Source of the DNA: Succinatimonas sp. UBA7265
Lineage (GTDB): Bacteria > Pseudomonadota > Gammaproteobacteria > Enterobacterales > Succinivibrionaceae
NCBI GenBank assembly: GCA_002473165.1
Contig: DKSD01000040.1
Coordinates: 8,643-72,642 of the forward strand
Direction of reading: 5' to 3'
Length of the DNA: 64,000 nucleotides
The notes beneath the pieces are model-generated. The model saw only the letters and a program-made list of their open reading frames with translations. It had not been told where the DNA came from and searched no databases. The first letter of the stretch is position 1; each line of letters opens with the position of its first letter. The position numbers and the translations under genes were made by a program. Positions 8,714-17,795 of this stretch are shown in pieces.

Positions 8714-9745
8714 ATGGGAAAGAAAGTACTGATCACCGGCGCGGCCGGGTTTATCGGCAAGCATGCCGCGGAACGTTTCCTCAAAGAAGGCTGGGAGGTC
8801 ACGGGGCTTGACAACCTCAATGACTTTACTTACTCGGCGCAGATCAAGTACGACCGCCTGAGCTCAGCCGGGCTCGACGTCAAACCGCTGGATGGCGGCG
8901 CGCATTTCCTCAAAAGCGGGAACTTCTCTTTCTATTACGCCGATATCACCGATCAGCCCTCGGTGGGAGCGCTCATCATGGACGGCGGCTTTGATCTCAT
9001 CCTGCATTTCTCGGGTATGACCTCGGTCTCAGCCTCCTCGCTCTCGCCCCAGGCCTTCTTCGGGGCGAACGTGCAAGGCTTTATCAACGTGCTCGAGGGC
9101 ATACGCCAGCTTCCTCCTGAAAAACGCCCCCGGCTCGTGTACGCCTCTTCGGCCGCCGTTTACGGCAACCAGATCGTGCGCACGCTCATCGACGCCGATC
9201 GCAACCTGCTCACCCCGGATTCAATTTACGGCGCGACCAAATGCATGATGGAAACCGCCGCCCAGACCTACGCCAATCTCTACGGCCTGCAATCCATCGG
9301 CCTGCGCTTTTTCAACATCTACGGGCCGTTTGAGCGCCCGGACACGCTGCTGCACGAGATCGCAAAAGGCCTGGAGCAGGGCACGGAGCTCTCGCTTTAC
9401 GGCGAAGGCAACGCCTGCCGCGATTACATGTACATAGACGACTGCCTGGACGCGGTGCAGGCCTGCTGCGACAAATGGCTGCCTGAAGGCGCCTCGTCCA
9501 TCGTCGTGAACATCGGCACGGGCAGCCCTTACAAAGCCTCGGATCTCATCTTAAAGCTCGAGACCATCTCCGGACGCAAGCTGCGCCAAAAACGCGTGCC
9601 CATGCCCAAAGGCGAGATCGTCATGCTAAGCGCGGGCACGACGCGCTTTAACCAGCTCTTTGGTGTTGAGCCTAAAGTCAGCATCGATGAGGGCTTAAAG
9701 CGTTTCTGGAACTGGCACAGCCGCTATTACGGGCAGGGGAAATGA
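8714..9745 (+). CDS. NAD-dependent sugar-nucleotide epimerase (UDP-glucose/glucuronate epimerase-like)
   Basis: The protein (343 aa) is an extended short-chain dehydrogenase. The NAD-binding GAAGFIG motif is at 9-15, the catalytic Ser lies in ASSAAVYG (~145-151), and Y172-x3-K176 (YGATK) completes the active site. GLRFFNIYGPFERPD and DYMYIDDC are typical of UDP-glucose or UDP-glucuronate 4-epimerases. It acts in the cytosol to supply a nucleotide sugar. Its stop codon overlaps the ATG of the TatD-type gene by four bases, showing translational coupling. Substrate is not determined; the nearby glycosyltransferases suggest the product is used for surface glycan or lipid modification. Confidence 0.9.
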   Translation: MGKKVLITGAAGFIGKHAAERFLKEGWEVTGLDNLNDFTYSAQIKYDRLSSAGLDVKPLDGGAHFLKSGNFSFYYADITDQPSVGALIMDGGFDLILHFSGMTSVSASSLSPQAFFGANVQGFINVLEGIRQLPPEKRPRLVYASSAAVYGNQIVRTLIDADRNLLTPDSIYGATKCMMETAAQTYANLYGLQSIGLRFFNIYGPFERPDTLLHEIAKGLEQGTELSLYGEGNACRDYMYIDDCLDAVQACCDKWLPEGASSIVVNIGTGSPYKASDLILKLETISGRKLRQKRVPMPKGEIVMLSAGTTRFNQLFGVEPKVSIDEGLKRFWNWHSRYYGQGK

Positions 9746-10614
9746 CCTTTCTCGTCGATTCGCACTGCCATCTGCAGTCCTTAAGCTACAGCGGCAAGGC
9801 AGGAACAGATCCCGCGCAAATCCTGGGGCGGGCGCGCAGCGTCGGGGTGACGCATTTTCTTTCGATCTCCTGCACGACCAAAGAATTCAAAAAAGATCTC
9901 GAGATCGCGGCGCCTTATCCTGACGTATACCTCGCAGCCGGCATCCATCCGCTCAACCTCGAGGACGATCCGGACTGGAAAGACGAGGAACTCATCTCCT
10001 GCATCAACTCCTCCCCTAAGGTGATCGGGCTTGGCGAAACCGGGCTTGATTACCATTACGCTCCCGAGACCCGCAAAGCGCAGCTAGAGTCGTTCTCAAG
10101 GCAGATCGGCATCGCCCTTGAGCTTAAAAAGCCGCTGATCGTCCATGCGCGCGAAGCGCACCGCGACGCCGTGGCGCTGCTGCGCTCTGAGAACGCGCGC
10201 GACTGCGGCGGGGTGATCCACTGCTTTACAGATTCCGTGGAGATGGCCCGCGAATGCCTCGATCTGGGCTTTTACATCTCTTTTACCGGGATCGCCACCT
10301 TTAAGGCCAGCGACAACGTGCGTCAAGCGGTGCGCTATGTGCCCGACGATCGCATCATGGTGGAGACAGACTGCCCTTACCTGGCGCCGGTGCCGGTGCG
10401 CGGCGTCGAGAACGAGCCGGCGTTCGTGCGTTATACGTTGGATTTCCTCTCCGCCTTCCGCGGCGTGTCGCAGGAATATCTGGCCATGAAGACCTCGCAG
10501 AACTTTGAAAAGCTCTACGGCGTAAAGCTTGAGGAGCCAAAGGAGCCGATCCCGGAGTGCTCTTCGTGGAAGCTTGAAAAGATCTGGCATCAGCCCTTCG
10601 CAACCGCCGTCTGA
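9742..10614 (+). CDS. TatD-family metal-dependent hydrolase (YcfH-like)
   Basis: The protein (290 aa) keeps the full metal-site set of TatD DNases: HCH at 8-10, the GLGETGLD glutamate, histidines in IVHARE and VIHCFT, and the aspartate in VETDCPYL. Its N-terminus, FLVDSHCHL, is like E. coli YcfH. Members are Mg-dependent 3'-5' exonucleases or related hydrolases; some act on D-amino-acyl products. The gene overlaps the epimerase by four bases and ends the plus-strand run, followed by hairpins. Other bacteria also have it beside unrelated genes, so its place in a sugar unit may be only transcriptional. Confidence 0.92.
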   Translation: MTFLVDSHCHLQSLSYSGKAGTDPAQILGRARSVGVTHFLSISCTTKEFKKDLEIAAPYPDVYLAAGIHPLNLEDDPDWKDEELISCINSSPKVIGLGETGLDYHYAPETRKAQLESFSRQIGIALELKKPLIVHAREAHRDAVALLRSENARDCGGVIHCFTDSVEMARECLDLGFYISFTGIATFKASDNVRQAVRYVPDDRIMVETDCPYLAPVPVRGVENEPAFVRYTLDFLSAFRGVSQEYLAMKTSQNFEKLYGVKLEEPKEPIPECSSWKLEKIWHQPFATAV

Positions 10615-10632
10615 GGGCAGAGCAGATACGGC

Positions 10633-10664
10633 AGAGCCCCGGAAGAGCAATCCTTCGGGGCTCT
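10633..10664 (+). terminator. GC-rich hairpin after the TatD-type gene
   Basis: AGAGCCCCG pairs with CGGGGCTCT across a 14-base loop, 18 bases after the stop codon. The T-run is weak (GGTGTTT). A second 9-bp inverted repeat, GTTCGGTTT/AAACCGAAC, lies at 10697-10724. Confidence 0.5.
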
Positions 10665-10728
10665 GGTGTTTCCGGGCTTTAACCGGATCAAAATCCGTTC
10701 GGTTTAAAACCGCAAAAACCGAACAGAC

Positions 10729-10751
10729 AAAAAAGCCCCGGAAGCCGGGGC
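10729..10751 (-). terminator. intrinsic terminator of dsbB
   Basis: On the minus strand GCCCCGG-CTT-CCGGGGC is followed by six T. It lies 18 bases after the dsbB stop codon. Confidence 0.85.
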
Positions 10752-10769
10752 GCTGTTATTAACTGAGCA

Positions 10770-11306
10770 TCAACGGTAGAGCGCAGTGAAATCGCGCTTG
10801 CGCGAGGCGAACTGGCTTAAGAGGAATGCCACAGACACGGCGATGCCGCAGCTGAAGATGATGATGAGCCACTCCGGCATTCCCAGGCCTAAAAGGCTCC
10901 AGGGCAGCTTGCCGCACTGGCCGATGGGCTTGAAGAGCCAGGGAAGCCACTCGTCAAGCGGCATAAAAGAGGGGAAGCTGGCCTTAATGGCGCAGCTTGA
11001 GCCAAAGCCCGTGGACACCGATTCGATGTAATGGCCGATGGAGATCTTAAGCCCCAGGCCGGAGCAGCCTAAGAAGATGAGCGAAGACAGCAGCCTCGTA
11101 AGCTTAAACGAGGGAAAGAGAAAGCCTAAAAGCCCCGCAATCACAAAACCTGCCATGCAGGCGCGCTCATAGACGCAGTTCACACAGGGATCGAGGTTCA
11201 GCCCGTACTGAAAGTACAGGGCGCAGCCCTCCATGGCCATCCCGAAGATGATCAGCAGGCCCCATGAGAGCCGGCTGGCGGTGAACTCCTGAATAAAGCG
11301 TAACAA
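10770..11306 (-). CDS. dsbB: disulfide bond formation protein DsbB
   Basis: The protein (178 aa) has four predicted membrane helices and the two periplasmic cysteine pairs of DsbB: C41-V-N-C44 in the first loop and C105/C131 in the second. The ER after the first pair (CVYER) includes the conserved Arg near the quinone site. DsbB reoxidises DsbA and passes electrons to quinones in the inner membrane. The start is a TTG at 11306 with GGAG upstream at good spacing. It lies 23 bases after nhaB; the same nhaB-dsbB order occurs in E. coli, supporting both calls. Confidence 0.95.
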   Translation of the reverse strand: MLRFIQEFTASRLSWGLLIIFGMAMEGCALYFQYGLNLDPCVNCVYERACMAGFVIAGLLGFLFPSFKLTRLLSSLIFLGCSGLGLKISIGHYIESVSTGFGSSCAIKASFPSFMPLDEWLPWLFKPIGQCGKLPWSLLGLGMPEWLIIIFSCGIAVSVAFLLSQFASRKRDFTALYR

Positions 11307-11329
11307 GGCTTTCTCCTAAATTTTTTGCG

Positions 11330-12925
11330 CTATTTGCCTGCCGCCGCCGCGATCTCCGCCGCGTGCTCGGCAACCGAGCCCGGAACCCAGCCTGAGGCCT
11401 CAAACACCGGGGTGAACTCCGGAATGAGATACATGCAGGTAAGCAGGCCGACGATTGTCAGGACAATAGTATACGGCAAAGCCATCCACATCATGCGCAG
11501 ATAGGGCAGGCGCACGAGCGGGGCGATCGCCGAGGTCAATAGGAAGAGGAAAGCGGACTGGCCGTTCGGGGTCGCGACCGAGGGCAGGTTCGTGCCGGCG
11601 TTGATGGCGATCGCCAGATCGTTGAACTGCTCCGGGGTGATGACACCGTTGAGCATGGCCTCATGCACCTGCTCGATGTAAATGGTCGCGACGAACACGT
11701 TGTCGGAGACCGCGGAGATGATGCCGTTTGCCAGGTAGAAGATCGGGATCTGCGTTGAAGGCGGGATCGAGAACACCCAGTGCACGAACGGGCTGAAGAG
11801 CCCCTGCTGGGCGATGATCGTGACGATGCAGAAGAACACGCACAGCAGCGCGCAGAACGGCATGGATTCCGTAAAGGCTTTGCCGACCTCCTCCTCCGTG
11901 GTCACGCCGCAGAAGATCGTGGCTAGCACGATGATGGAAAGGCCGATCAAGCCGACTGCGGCAAAATGGAACGCCAGGGCGGTCACGAGCCACACGCAGC
12001 ACAGCGCCTGCACGATGAGTTTGAGCTTATCGCGCATCGCCATGCTGGCAGATGACATCTTGTCGCGCGCGGCGAGCACTTCGTACACGGACTGGGGCAT
12101 CTCGGCGCCAAAGCCGAAGAGCTTGAATTTCTCAACGATGAGGCAGGTGCCGTAACCGAAGACCATCACCGGAATGGAGACCGGGCTCATGCGGATGAGG
12201 AACTCGCCGAAGTTCCAGCCGGCGACCTGGCCCACGACCAGGTTTTGCGGCTGGCCGACGAGCGTGGCCATGCCGCCGATGGTGGTGCCGACGGCCGCGT
12301 TCATGAGCAGGGCGCGCAGGAACGCGCGGAATTTTTCGAGATCTTCCTTGTACTGGGGCTGCACGAAAGTGTCATCGGAGAGGCGCGATGTCGCGGCGTC
12401 GCCGCAGATGTGCGCATGATAGACGGAATACAGCCCCATGCAGATGGCGATGATCACGGCCAGCACTGTCAGGGCGTCGACGAAAGCCGCCAGCGTGCCT
12501 GCCACAAAGCAGAACAGAAAGGAGATCAGGATGCCGTTGCGCACCTTCACCAGGATCTTCGTGAAGATGAAGAGCAGGAAGTCGCGCACGAAATGGATGC
12601 CGCCTAACATGAACATCAAAAGCAGGATCACATCGATGTTCGCGATGATCTCGTTTTTGACGCCGTCCATGGTACACATGCCAATGACGCAGGCCTCAAA
12701 AGCCAGCAGGCCGCCTGGCTGCAAGGGGTAACACTCAAGAGCCATGGCAAGGGTGAAGATGAACTCGCCCACCAGCACCCAGCCTGCCGTAAACGGCGAG
12801 ATCATAAACAGCACCGGGTTGATGATAAGGCAGGCGATGATGAACAGCTTGTACCAGGTGGAAGCCGTTCCCATAAAGTTGAGCGCGATGGAACGCCCGA
12901 CTGAATACTGGCTCTGCGAAAGCAT
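11330..12925 (-). CDS. nhaB: Na+/H+ antiporter NhaB (copy 1)
   Basis: The protein (531 aa; E. coli NhaB is 513) is a polytopic inner-membrane antiporter of the NhaB family. Characteristic blocks include LQPGGLLAFEAC, IHFVRDFLLFIFTKILVKVR, FVDALTVLAVII and AINAGTNLPSVATPNGQSAF. It expels Na+ in exchange for H+ and helps maintain pH and sodium gradients. An AAGGAT ribosome site precedes the ATG. dsbB lies downstream. A second copy, 13229-14809, lies immediately upstream in the same orientation, separated by a terminator and about 300 bases, so the two are probably regulated apart. Confidence 0.95.
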   Translation of the reverse strand: MLSQSQYSVGRSIALNFMGTASTWYKLFIIACLIINPVLFMISPFTAGWVLVGEFIFTLAMALECYPLQPGGLLAFEACVIGMCTMDGVKNEIIANIDVILLLMFMLGGIHFVRDFLLFIFTKILVKVRNGILISFLFCFVAGTLAAFVDALTVLAVIIAICMGLYSVYHAHICGDAATSRLSDDTFVQPQYKEDLEKFRAFLRALLMNAAVGTTIGGMATLVGQPQNLVVGQVAGWNFGEFLIRMSPVSIPVMVFGYGTCLIVEKFKLFGFGAEMPQSVYEVLAARDKMSSASMAMRDKLKLIVQALCCVWLVTALAFHFAAVGLIGLSIIVLATIFCGVTTEEEVGKAFTESMPFCALLCVFFCIVTIIAQQGLFSPFVHWVFSIPPSTQIPIFYLANGIISAVSDNVFVATIYIEQVHEAMLNGVITPEQFNDLAIAINAGTNLPSVATPNGQSAFLFLLTSAIAPLVRLPYLRMMWMALPYTIVLTIVGLLTCMYLIPEFTPVFEASGWVPGSVAEHAAEIAAAAGK

Positions 12926-13194
12926 TGAAGATGGATCCTTATGCGTTGTGTCTTATTTATGCTTCCCCAAGTTTTGTCCGCCGATTTTGAACACGCGGGT
13001 AAAACTGTTTAAAAAGAAAGCATTGGTCTAAATATACGGGTTTATTCTACATTTGCAACCTTGCGCATTATGTGCGTTAAAGCGCATAAATGAAACAAGA
13101 TTGGAAAAAAGCGCTTTTAAGAACTGAGGTTAGCGATCGCAACTTTTGAAAAAAGCCGCGCGGAATTTGAAAGGTCAGATTTTCATTTGTGCAT
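12926..13194. other. intergenic region upstream of nhaB copy 1
   Basis: This AT-rich stretch must hold the promoter of the first nhaB gene on the minus strand. I see no clear -35/-10 pair, no plausible coding frame and no RNA-like structure. The palindrome GCGATCGC lies near 13133-13140. Confidence 0.4.
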
Positions 13195-13218
13195 AAAAAA
13201 ACCCCCTTAATCAGGGGG
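13195..13218 (-). terminator. intrinsic terminator of nhaB copy 2
   Basis: On the minus strand CCCCCT-GATTA-AGGGGG is followed by seven T. It lies 10 bases after the stop codon and separates the two nhaB genes into different transcripts. Confidence 0.85.
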
Positions 13219-13228
13219 CTTTTTAAAA

Positions 13229-14809
13229 TCAATGCCCTGAGTTCATGGAAGGCAGGCCTGCCGGATCGATCCAGCCCCAGTCGACCATGAGCGAGGAGTA
13301 CTCAGGCACCAGCCACCACACGCACACCAGGCCGACGAGCGTCAGCACGATGGTGTAGGGCAGAGCCATCCACATCATCCTGAAATAAGGCAGGCGGATG
13401 AGCGGGGCCAAAGGCGAGGTTAAGAGGAAGAGGAACGCGGACTGGCCGTTAGGGGTCGCAACGGACGGCAGGTTCGTGCCGGCGTTGATGGCGATGGCCA
13501 GTTCGTCAAACTGCTCCGGGGAGACGGCGCCTGAGAGCACGGCATCGCGCACCTGTTCAATATAGATAGTTGCGACAAACACGTTGTCGGAGACCGAAGA
13601 GATGATGCCGTTTGCCATGTAGAAGATCGGCATGTGCAGATCCTCAGGGGTGGAGAGCACCCAGGCGATGATCGGATCGAACAGCCCGTTGTGGGAGATC
13701 ACGCATACGACCGCGAAGAACACGCACAGCAGGGCGCAGAACGGCATGGATTCCGTAAAGGCCTGGCCGATCTCGCCCTCAGAGGACACGCCGCAGAGCG
13801 TCGTCGCGAAGATCACGACGGAAAGCCCGATGAGGCCCACCGAGGCCAGATGGAAGGCGAGCGCCAGGATGAGCCACACCAGGCACAGCCCCTGGATGAT
13901 GAGGTTGAGCTTGTCGCGGCGGGAGAACGAGGCCGAAGTCTTTTCATCGCGCTCTTTGAGCACCTTGTACACGGACTCCGGCATGGAAGCGCCATAGCCG
14001 AAGAGCGAGAACTTCTCGCAGATGACGCAGGTGAGCAGGCCGAAGACTACGACCGGAGCGGACATCAGGCACATGCGGATGGCGTAGTCCCTGAAGTTCC
14101 AGCCGGCCACGCTGCCGATGATCAGGTTCTGCGGCTCGCCGACGATGGTGCACACGCCGCCGATGGTGGTGCCGACAGCCGCGTGCATGAGGATCGATCT
14201 TAAAAAGGCGCGGAACTGCTCGACGTCATGGCGGTACTCCTCAGGGATGAGCGAATCATCGCGCCTGAACAGCGCCGTGGATTTGCCGGACACCGTCTCA
14301 ACATAAAGGTTGTAGAGCGCCACGCAGGTCGAGATGATGATGGCGAGCACCGTGAGCGCGTCGACGAAGGCGGAGATGGCGCCGCAGAGGAAGCAGAACA
14401 GGAACGCCAGGAGCACGCGGGAGCGGACTTTGACGAGGAGCTTGGTAAAGAAAAACAGCAGGAAGTCACGGACAAAATGGATGCCGGCGACCATGAACAT
14501 CAAAAGCAGCAGCACTTCAAGGTTGGCGCCGATCTCTTTGGTCACGGCGTCCATGGTCGTCATGCCGAGGAAGCAGGCCTCGATCACGAGCATCCCGCCC
14601 GGCTCCAGAGGATAGCTGTCAAGCGACATCGCTAGCGTAAAGATAAACTCGGCGATGAGCAGCCAGCCTGCCACAGTCACGGAGTAATGCGCAACTATGG
14701 GGTTGAGTATGAGGAATGCGAGGATGACGTTCTTATACCATGCAGGCGCTCTTCCCATGAAGTTGAGCACCAAAGCCTTAGGGTAGGTAATCAGGGCACC
14801 TGTCGCCAT
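13229..14809 (-). CDS. nhaB: Na+/H+ antiporter NhaB (copy 2)
   Basis: This 526-residue paralogue follows copy 1 along its whole length, keeping IHFVRDFLLFFFTKLLVKVR, FVDALTVLAIII and AINAGTNLPSVATPNGQSAF. It differs mainly in the N-terminus, the central loop around residues 170-200 and the C-terminal tail. The start at 14809 is chosen because GGAGG lies nine bases upstream; an ATG at 14818 touches that ribosome site directly. A tandem duplication followed by divergence explains the pair. The second copy may differ in ion preference or pH response; sequence alone does not show which. Confidence 0.93.
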   Translation of the reverse strand: MATGALITYPKALVLNFMGRAPAWYKNVILAFLILNPIVAHYSVTVAGWLLIAEFIFTLAMSLDSYPLEPGGMLVIEACFLGMTTMDAVTKEIGANLEVLLLLMFMVAGIHFVRDFLLFFFTKLLVKVRSRVLLAFLFCFLCGAISAFVDALTVLAIIISTCVALYNLYVETVSGKSTALFRRDDSLIPEEYRHDVEQFRAFLRSILMHAAVGTTIGGVCTIVGEPQNLIIGSVAGWNFRDYAIRMCLMSAPVVVFGLLTCVICEKFSLFGYGASMPESVYKVLKERDEKTSASFSRRDKLNLIIQGLCLVWLILALAFHLASVGLIGLSVVIFATTLCGVSSEGEIGQAFTESMPFCALLCVFFAVVCVISHNGLFDPIIAWVLSTPEDLHMPIFYMANGIISSVSDNVFVATIYIEQVRDAVLSGAVSPEQFDELAIAINAGTNLPSVATPNGQSAFLFLLTSPLAPLIRLPYFRMMWMALPYTIVLTLVGLVCVWWLVPEYSSLMVDWGWIDPAGLPSMNSGH

Positions 14810-15267
14810 CGCCGGCATCCTCCTTTATTAAGATGCGACGCAGAACTCTGCGTTTTTGAATACATACAAGCGGAAGTCCGTCTCTTCCGCGGCTTTAACT
14901 ATTCAAGATTATATACAAAGTTTCATGTTAATGATCACAGCTGATAAAATACTCATTTGTTATTTCAATAAATTTATTTACGCAAAGAATTAATGCGCTT
15001 ACGGTCACGCTTTTTGGGATCCCAATTCGAATCGTTTTGGCGAATAATTTTCAAAATTACAGTAAGTCAATACAGTACAGTTAAATCAGCATAACCTGCT
15101 GAACTGAAATCTCAGTTCGGGCAACAGAGTGCACACCGTCCTGAACGCATTGAGAAAAGATCGCAGTGCGGCTAAAATAAGCGCGGCGTTTCCTGCGGTG
15201 TTTTGCGGCGGGAGACAAAGAGGGTTTACATCCTTTACTCTAGGTTTATCCATAAAATTTTCTAGCA
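14810..15267. other. divergent intergenic region between nhaB copy 2 and yidE
   Basis: About 460 AT-rich bases hold the promoters of two divergent genes. Short hairpins are visible: CGCAGAACTCTGCG near 14834-14847 and GAACTGA/TCAGTTC at 15101-15118. TTTACA at 15225-15230 could be a -35 for yidE, but no well-spaced -10 follows. I see no gene. Confidence 0.4.
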
Positions 15268-16998
15268 ATGTCATCGATAGCAATCATCACGCTTGCCGTT
15301 TCGCTGGGCGCCGTGCTCGGCATCCTTTTGGGGCAGGTTAAATACCGCGGCGTCGGCCTGGGCATCGGCGGCGTCCTCTTTGCCGGCATCATCGTCGGCC
15401 ATTTCGCGCACGCCTACTTAGGTTTTGATGTCAGGGATGAGACCGGAGCGTTCACCACGGTGGGCAGCATCCTCCACTATGTGCAGGAATTCGGCCTGAT
15501 CCTCTTTGTTTACGCCATCGGCATCAAGGTCGGCCCGAGCTTCTTCAGCTCGTTGCGCGGGCAGGGCGTCAAGCTTATCGGCTGGGCCGTGACCATCATC
15601 GTCATGGGCTGCGCCATCGCCATGGCCATGTTCTTCTGCGGCATCGTCCCGGTTGACGCGATGATCGGCATGTACACCGGCGCCATCACGAACACTCCGG
15701 CTTTGGGCGCAGGCACGCAGATGATCTCCGACATGGCCGCGGCCTTCGGGCAGAACGGCGGCTCAGTGCCTGAGGGCTTCAACTCCGCCGTCGTGCCGTC
15801 TGCATATGCCATGGCCTATCCTTTCGCGGTGGTCTCGCTGCTTTTGGTGATGATCGTGCTTAAGATCATTTTCTCCGTGAGCATCGACAAGGCAGGCGAG
15901 GACTACGCAGCCGCCAAATCCAAGGGCGTTGCCAAGCTTGCTTTCAGGAACGTGCTGTTAACCGAAGCCGCCTCGGGCAAGACCGTGAACGACATTCCGG
16001 GTGTGGCCTCAGGCGCCGTGGTGTGCTCGCGCTACAAGCACGCGGGCGAGCTTTCCGTGCCGCATGAAAGCGATCCGCTCGCCAAAGGCGACATCGTGCA
16101 CCTCGTCGGCCTTGAGGAGGATCTGCGCAAGGCGGTCGCCGCCATCGGCGAGATCACCAATGACGCCATGACGACCCACGGCTCGCGCATGACCGTCAGG
16201 CACATCATGGTGACCGACGCCCATTCCTGCGGCGTCAAACTCGGCTCCTTAAACCTGCACTCGCGCTTTAACATCTCCGTGTCCCGCGTGTTCCGCGCCG
16301 GCATCCAGATGCTGCCGCACGATGACTTCGTGTTGCAGTACGGCGATGAGATCAACGTGATCGGCACCTCAGAGGACATCAAGCGCGCCGGCTCGGTGAT
16401 CGGCAACTCCAGCGCCTCTTATAACCGCGTGACCATGCTGCCGGTGTTCATCGGCATCTTCCTCGGGATCCTCTTAGGCAGCATCCCCATTCCGGTGCCG
16501 GGCGTGCCCGCCCCGATGAAACTGGGGCTTGCCGGCGGCCCGCTGGTCGCCGCCATCTTCCTGGCGCGCTTTGGCGATGTCTGGACGCGCAACCTGCTGC
16601 ACTGGCGCCTGCCGGCTCCGGCTGTCTCCACCTTCAACTCCCTGGGCATCACGCTCTTCCTGACCATCGTCGGGATCACGGCCGGCGCCTCCGGGTTCTG
16701 GGAGACCTTAACCGAGGGGCCCGGTCTTAAATGGATGGCCTGGGCAACGCTGATCTCCTTCATCCCGATCATGGTGGTAGGGTTCCTCGCTATCAAGGTT
16801 TCGAAGATCAACTACCTCGTGACCTGCGGCATGATCGCCGGCTCCTACACCGATCCTCCGGCGCTCGCGTACGCCAACGGCATGTACCGCGATGCCGAAG
16901 CCTCCTCGATCGGCTACGCCACCGTGTATCCGTTCGTGATGTTCCTGCGCATCCTGTCGCCGCAGATCATGGTCATCATCGCGGCCGCGTTCGTCTGA
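15268..16998 (+). CDS. yidE: YidE-type AAEX-family transporter with two RCK_C domains
   Basis: The protein (576 aa) matches E. coli YidE end to end. An N-terminal AspT/YidE duplication half (about residues 1-200) has FRGIGLGIGGVLF-like and EFGLILFVYAIGIKVGP motifs. Two TrkA-C/RCK_C domains follow (~205-370), then a second membrane half carrying ITNTPALGAG- and YTDPPALAYANG-type motifs. The family includes aspartate:alanine antiporters (AspT) and succinate-related exchangers, so dicarboxylate or amino-acid exchange is likely but YidE's own substrate is unproved. The ATG has a weak ribosome site. The next gene begins two bases after the stop. Confidence 0.92.
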   Translation: MSSIAIITLAVSLGAVLGILLGQVKYRGVGLGIGGVLFAGIIVGHFAHAYLGFDVRDETGAFTTVGSILHYVQEFGLILFVYAIGIKVGPSFFSSLRGQGVKLIGWAVTIIVMGCAIAMAMFFCGIVPVDAMIGMYTGAITNTPALGAGTQMISDMAAAFGQNGGSVPEGFNSAVVPSAYAMAYPFAVVSLLLVMIVLKIIFSVSIDKAGEDYAAAKSKGVAKLAFRNVLLTEAASGKTVNDIPGVASGAVVCSRYKHAGELSVPHESDPLAKGDIVHLVGLEEDLRKAVAAIGEITNDAMTTHGSRMTVRHIMVTDAHSCGVKLGSLNLHSRFNISVSRVFRAGIQMLPHDDFVLQYGDEINVIGTSEDIKRAGSVIGNSSASYNRVTMLPVFIGIFLGILLGSIPIPVPGVPAPMKLGLAGGPLVAAIFLARFGDVWTRNLLHWRLPAPAVSTFNSLGITLFLTIVGITAGASGFWETLTEGPGLKWMAWATLISFIPIMVVGFLAIKVSKINYLVTCGMIAGSYTDPPALAYANGMYRDAEASSIGYATVYPFVMFLRILSPQIMVIIAAAFV

Positions 16999-17000
16999 TC

Positions 17001-17795
17001 ATGATCGGCAAGATCTTAGGGGATCGCCTTTTCTCAAGCGGGATTGGCGGTCCCTTTTTATGCTTAAAAGGCGGGCTGACCGGGCTGTTCCCGGGCGTAG
17101 GGGCGCGCTTTATCACGCCGCTGCTCTCGCCGTTCCTGCTCTTAACCGGCGCGCTCGCCCCCTCGGTATGGGCGCTGCTGCTGCGCTCGGGCTGCCGCGA
17201 TCAGCGCCAGGCCCTTATGCAGGGCAAAGGCTTTTTGCAGCTGCTGCGTGAAAACCTCGGCGCCGCGCTCATGGGAACTCTCGCGTGGTGGGCGGTGCTC
17301 TGCGGCGCGTATGAGGCGATTTCCTGGCGCACCGGGGTGCTCGCGCAGCGCTACGCCGAGGCCGCCATGGCTCACAAGGTGCTGCAGATAGCAACGCCTG
17401 AGCAGCTTGAGTACAGTCAGGCGCTGCTGACGATGTACGCCGCCGCCGCGCTCTTGCTTATGCTCATCTTCAGCCTGATCGTCCTGTGGTCCCTGGCGGC
17501 GACGCTTAATCTGCGCGCGCCTTTTGCCCATGCGCTGCGCGCTTTTGGCGCCAACGCCCCGGGGTATCTGCTGCTCGCGGCGCTGGCCGTCTGCGTCTTT
17601 GGGATCATAGAAAAAGAATTTGCGGTGTTAAAGCTCAGCTACCTTGAGGGCTATATCTTAGGGCAGGAGCGCTTTAACCCGACCTGGCCTTTTTTGGCGC
17701 TGCGCATCTGGCTTAGCTGCGCTTTTATGAGCGCGTTCGGCCTGATGGCGGCGCTGGCGCTGCGGATCCTCGCGCTGCCTGAGAAGAAAAAATGA
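17001..17795 (+). CDS. hypothetical inner-membrane protein
   Basis: I do not recognise this 264-residue protein. It begins two bases after yidE, so translation is probably coupled; the frame is open upstream inside yidE, but those residues are the out-of-frame shadow of yidE. About five or six hydrophobic segments are seen (near residues 32-52, 88-105, 145-170, 190-207, 235-255). An amphipathic stretch, ISWRTGVLAQRYAEAAM, precedes the third. The stop overlaps the start of the DNA glycosylase gene by four bases. Its position suggests a partner or passenger of yidE; no function is proposed. Confidence 0.85.
   Translation: MIGKILGDRLFSSGIGGPFLCLKGGLTGLFPGVGARFITPLLSPFLLLTGALAPSVWALLLRSGCRDQRQALMQGKGFLQLLRENLGAALMGTLAWWAVLCGAYEAISWRTGVLAQRYAEAAMAHKVLQIATPEQLEYSQALLTMYAAAALLLMLIFSLIVLWSLAATLNLRAPFAHALRAFGANAPGYLLLAALAVCVFGIIEKEFAVLKLSYLEGYILGQERFNPTWPFLALRIWLSCAFMSAFGLMAALALRILALPEKKK

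Noticed and set aside
15021..15040. tRNA-like TTCGAATC element
   Set aside because: No cloverleaf arms or anticodon stem can be drawn around it.
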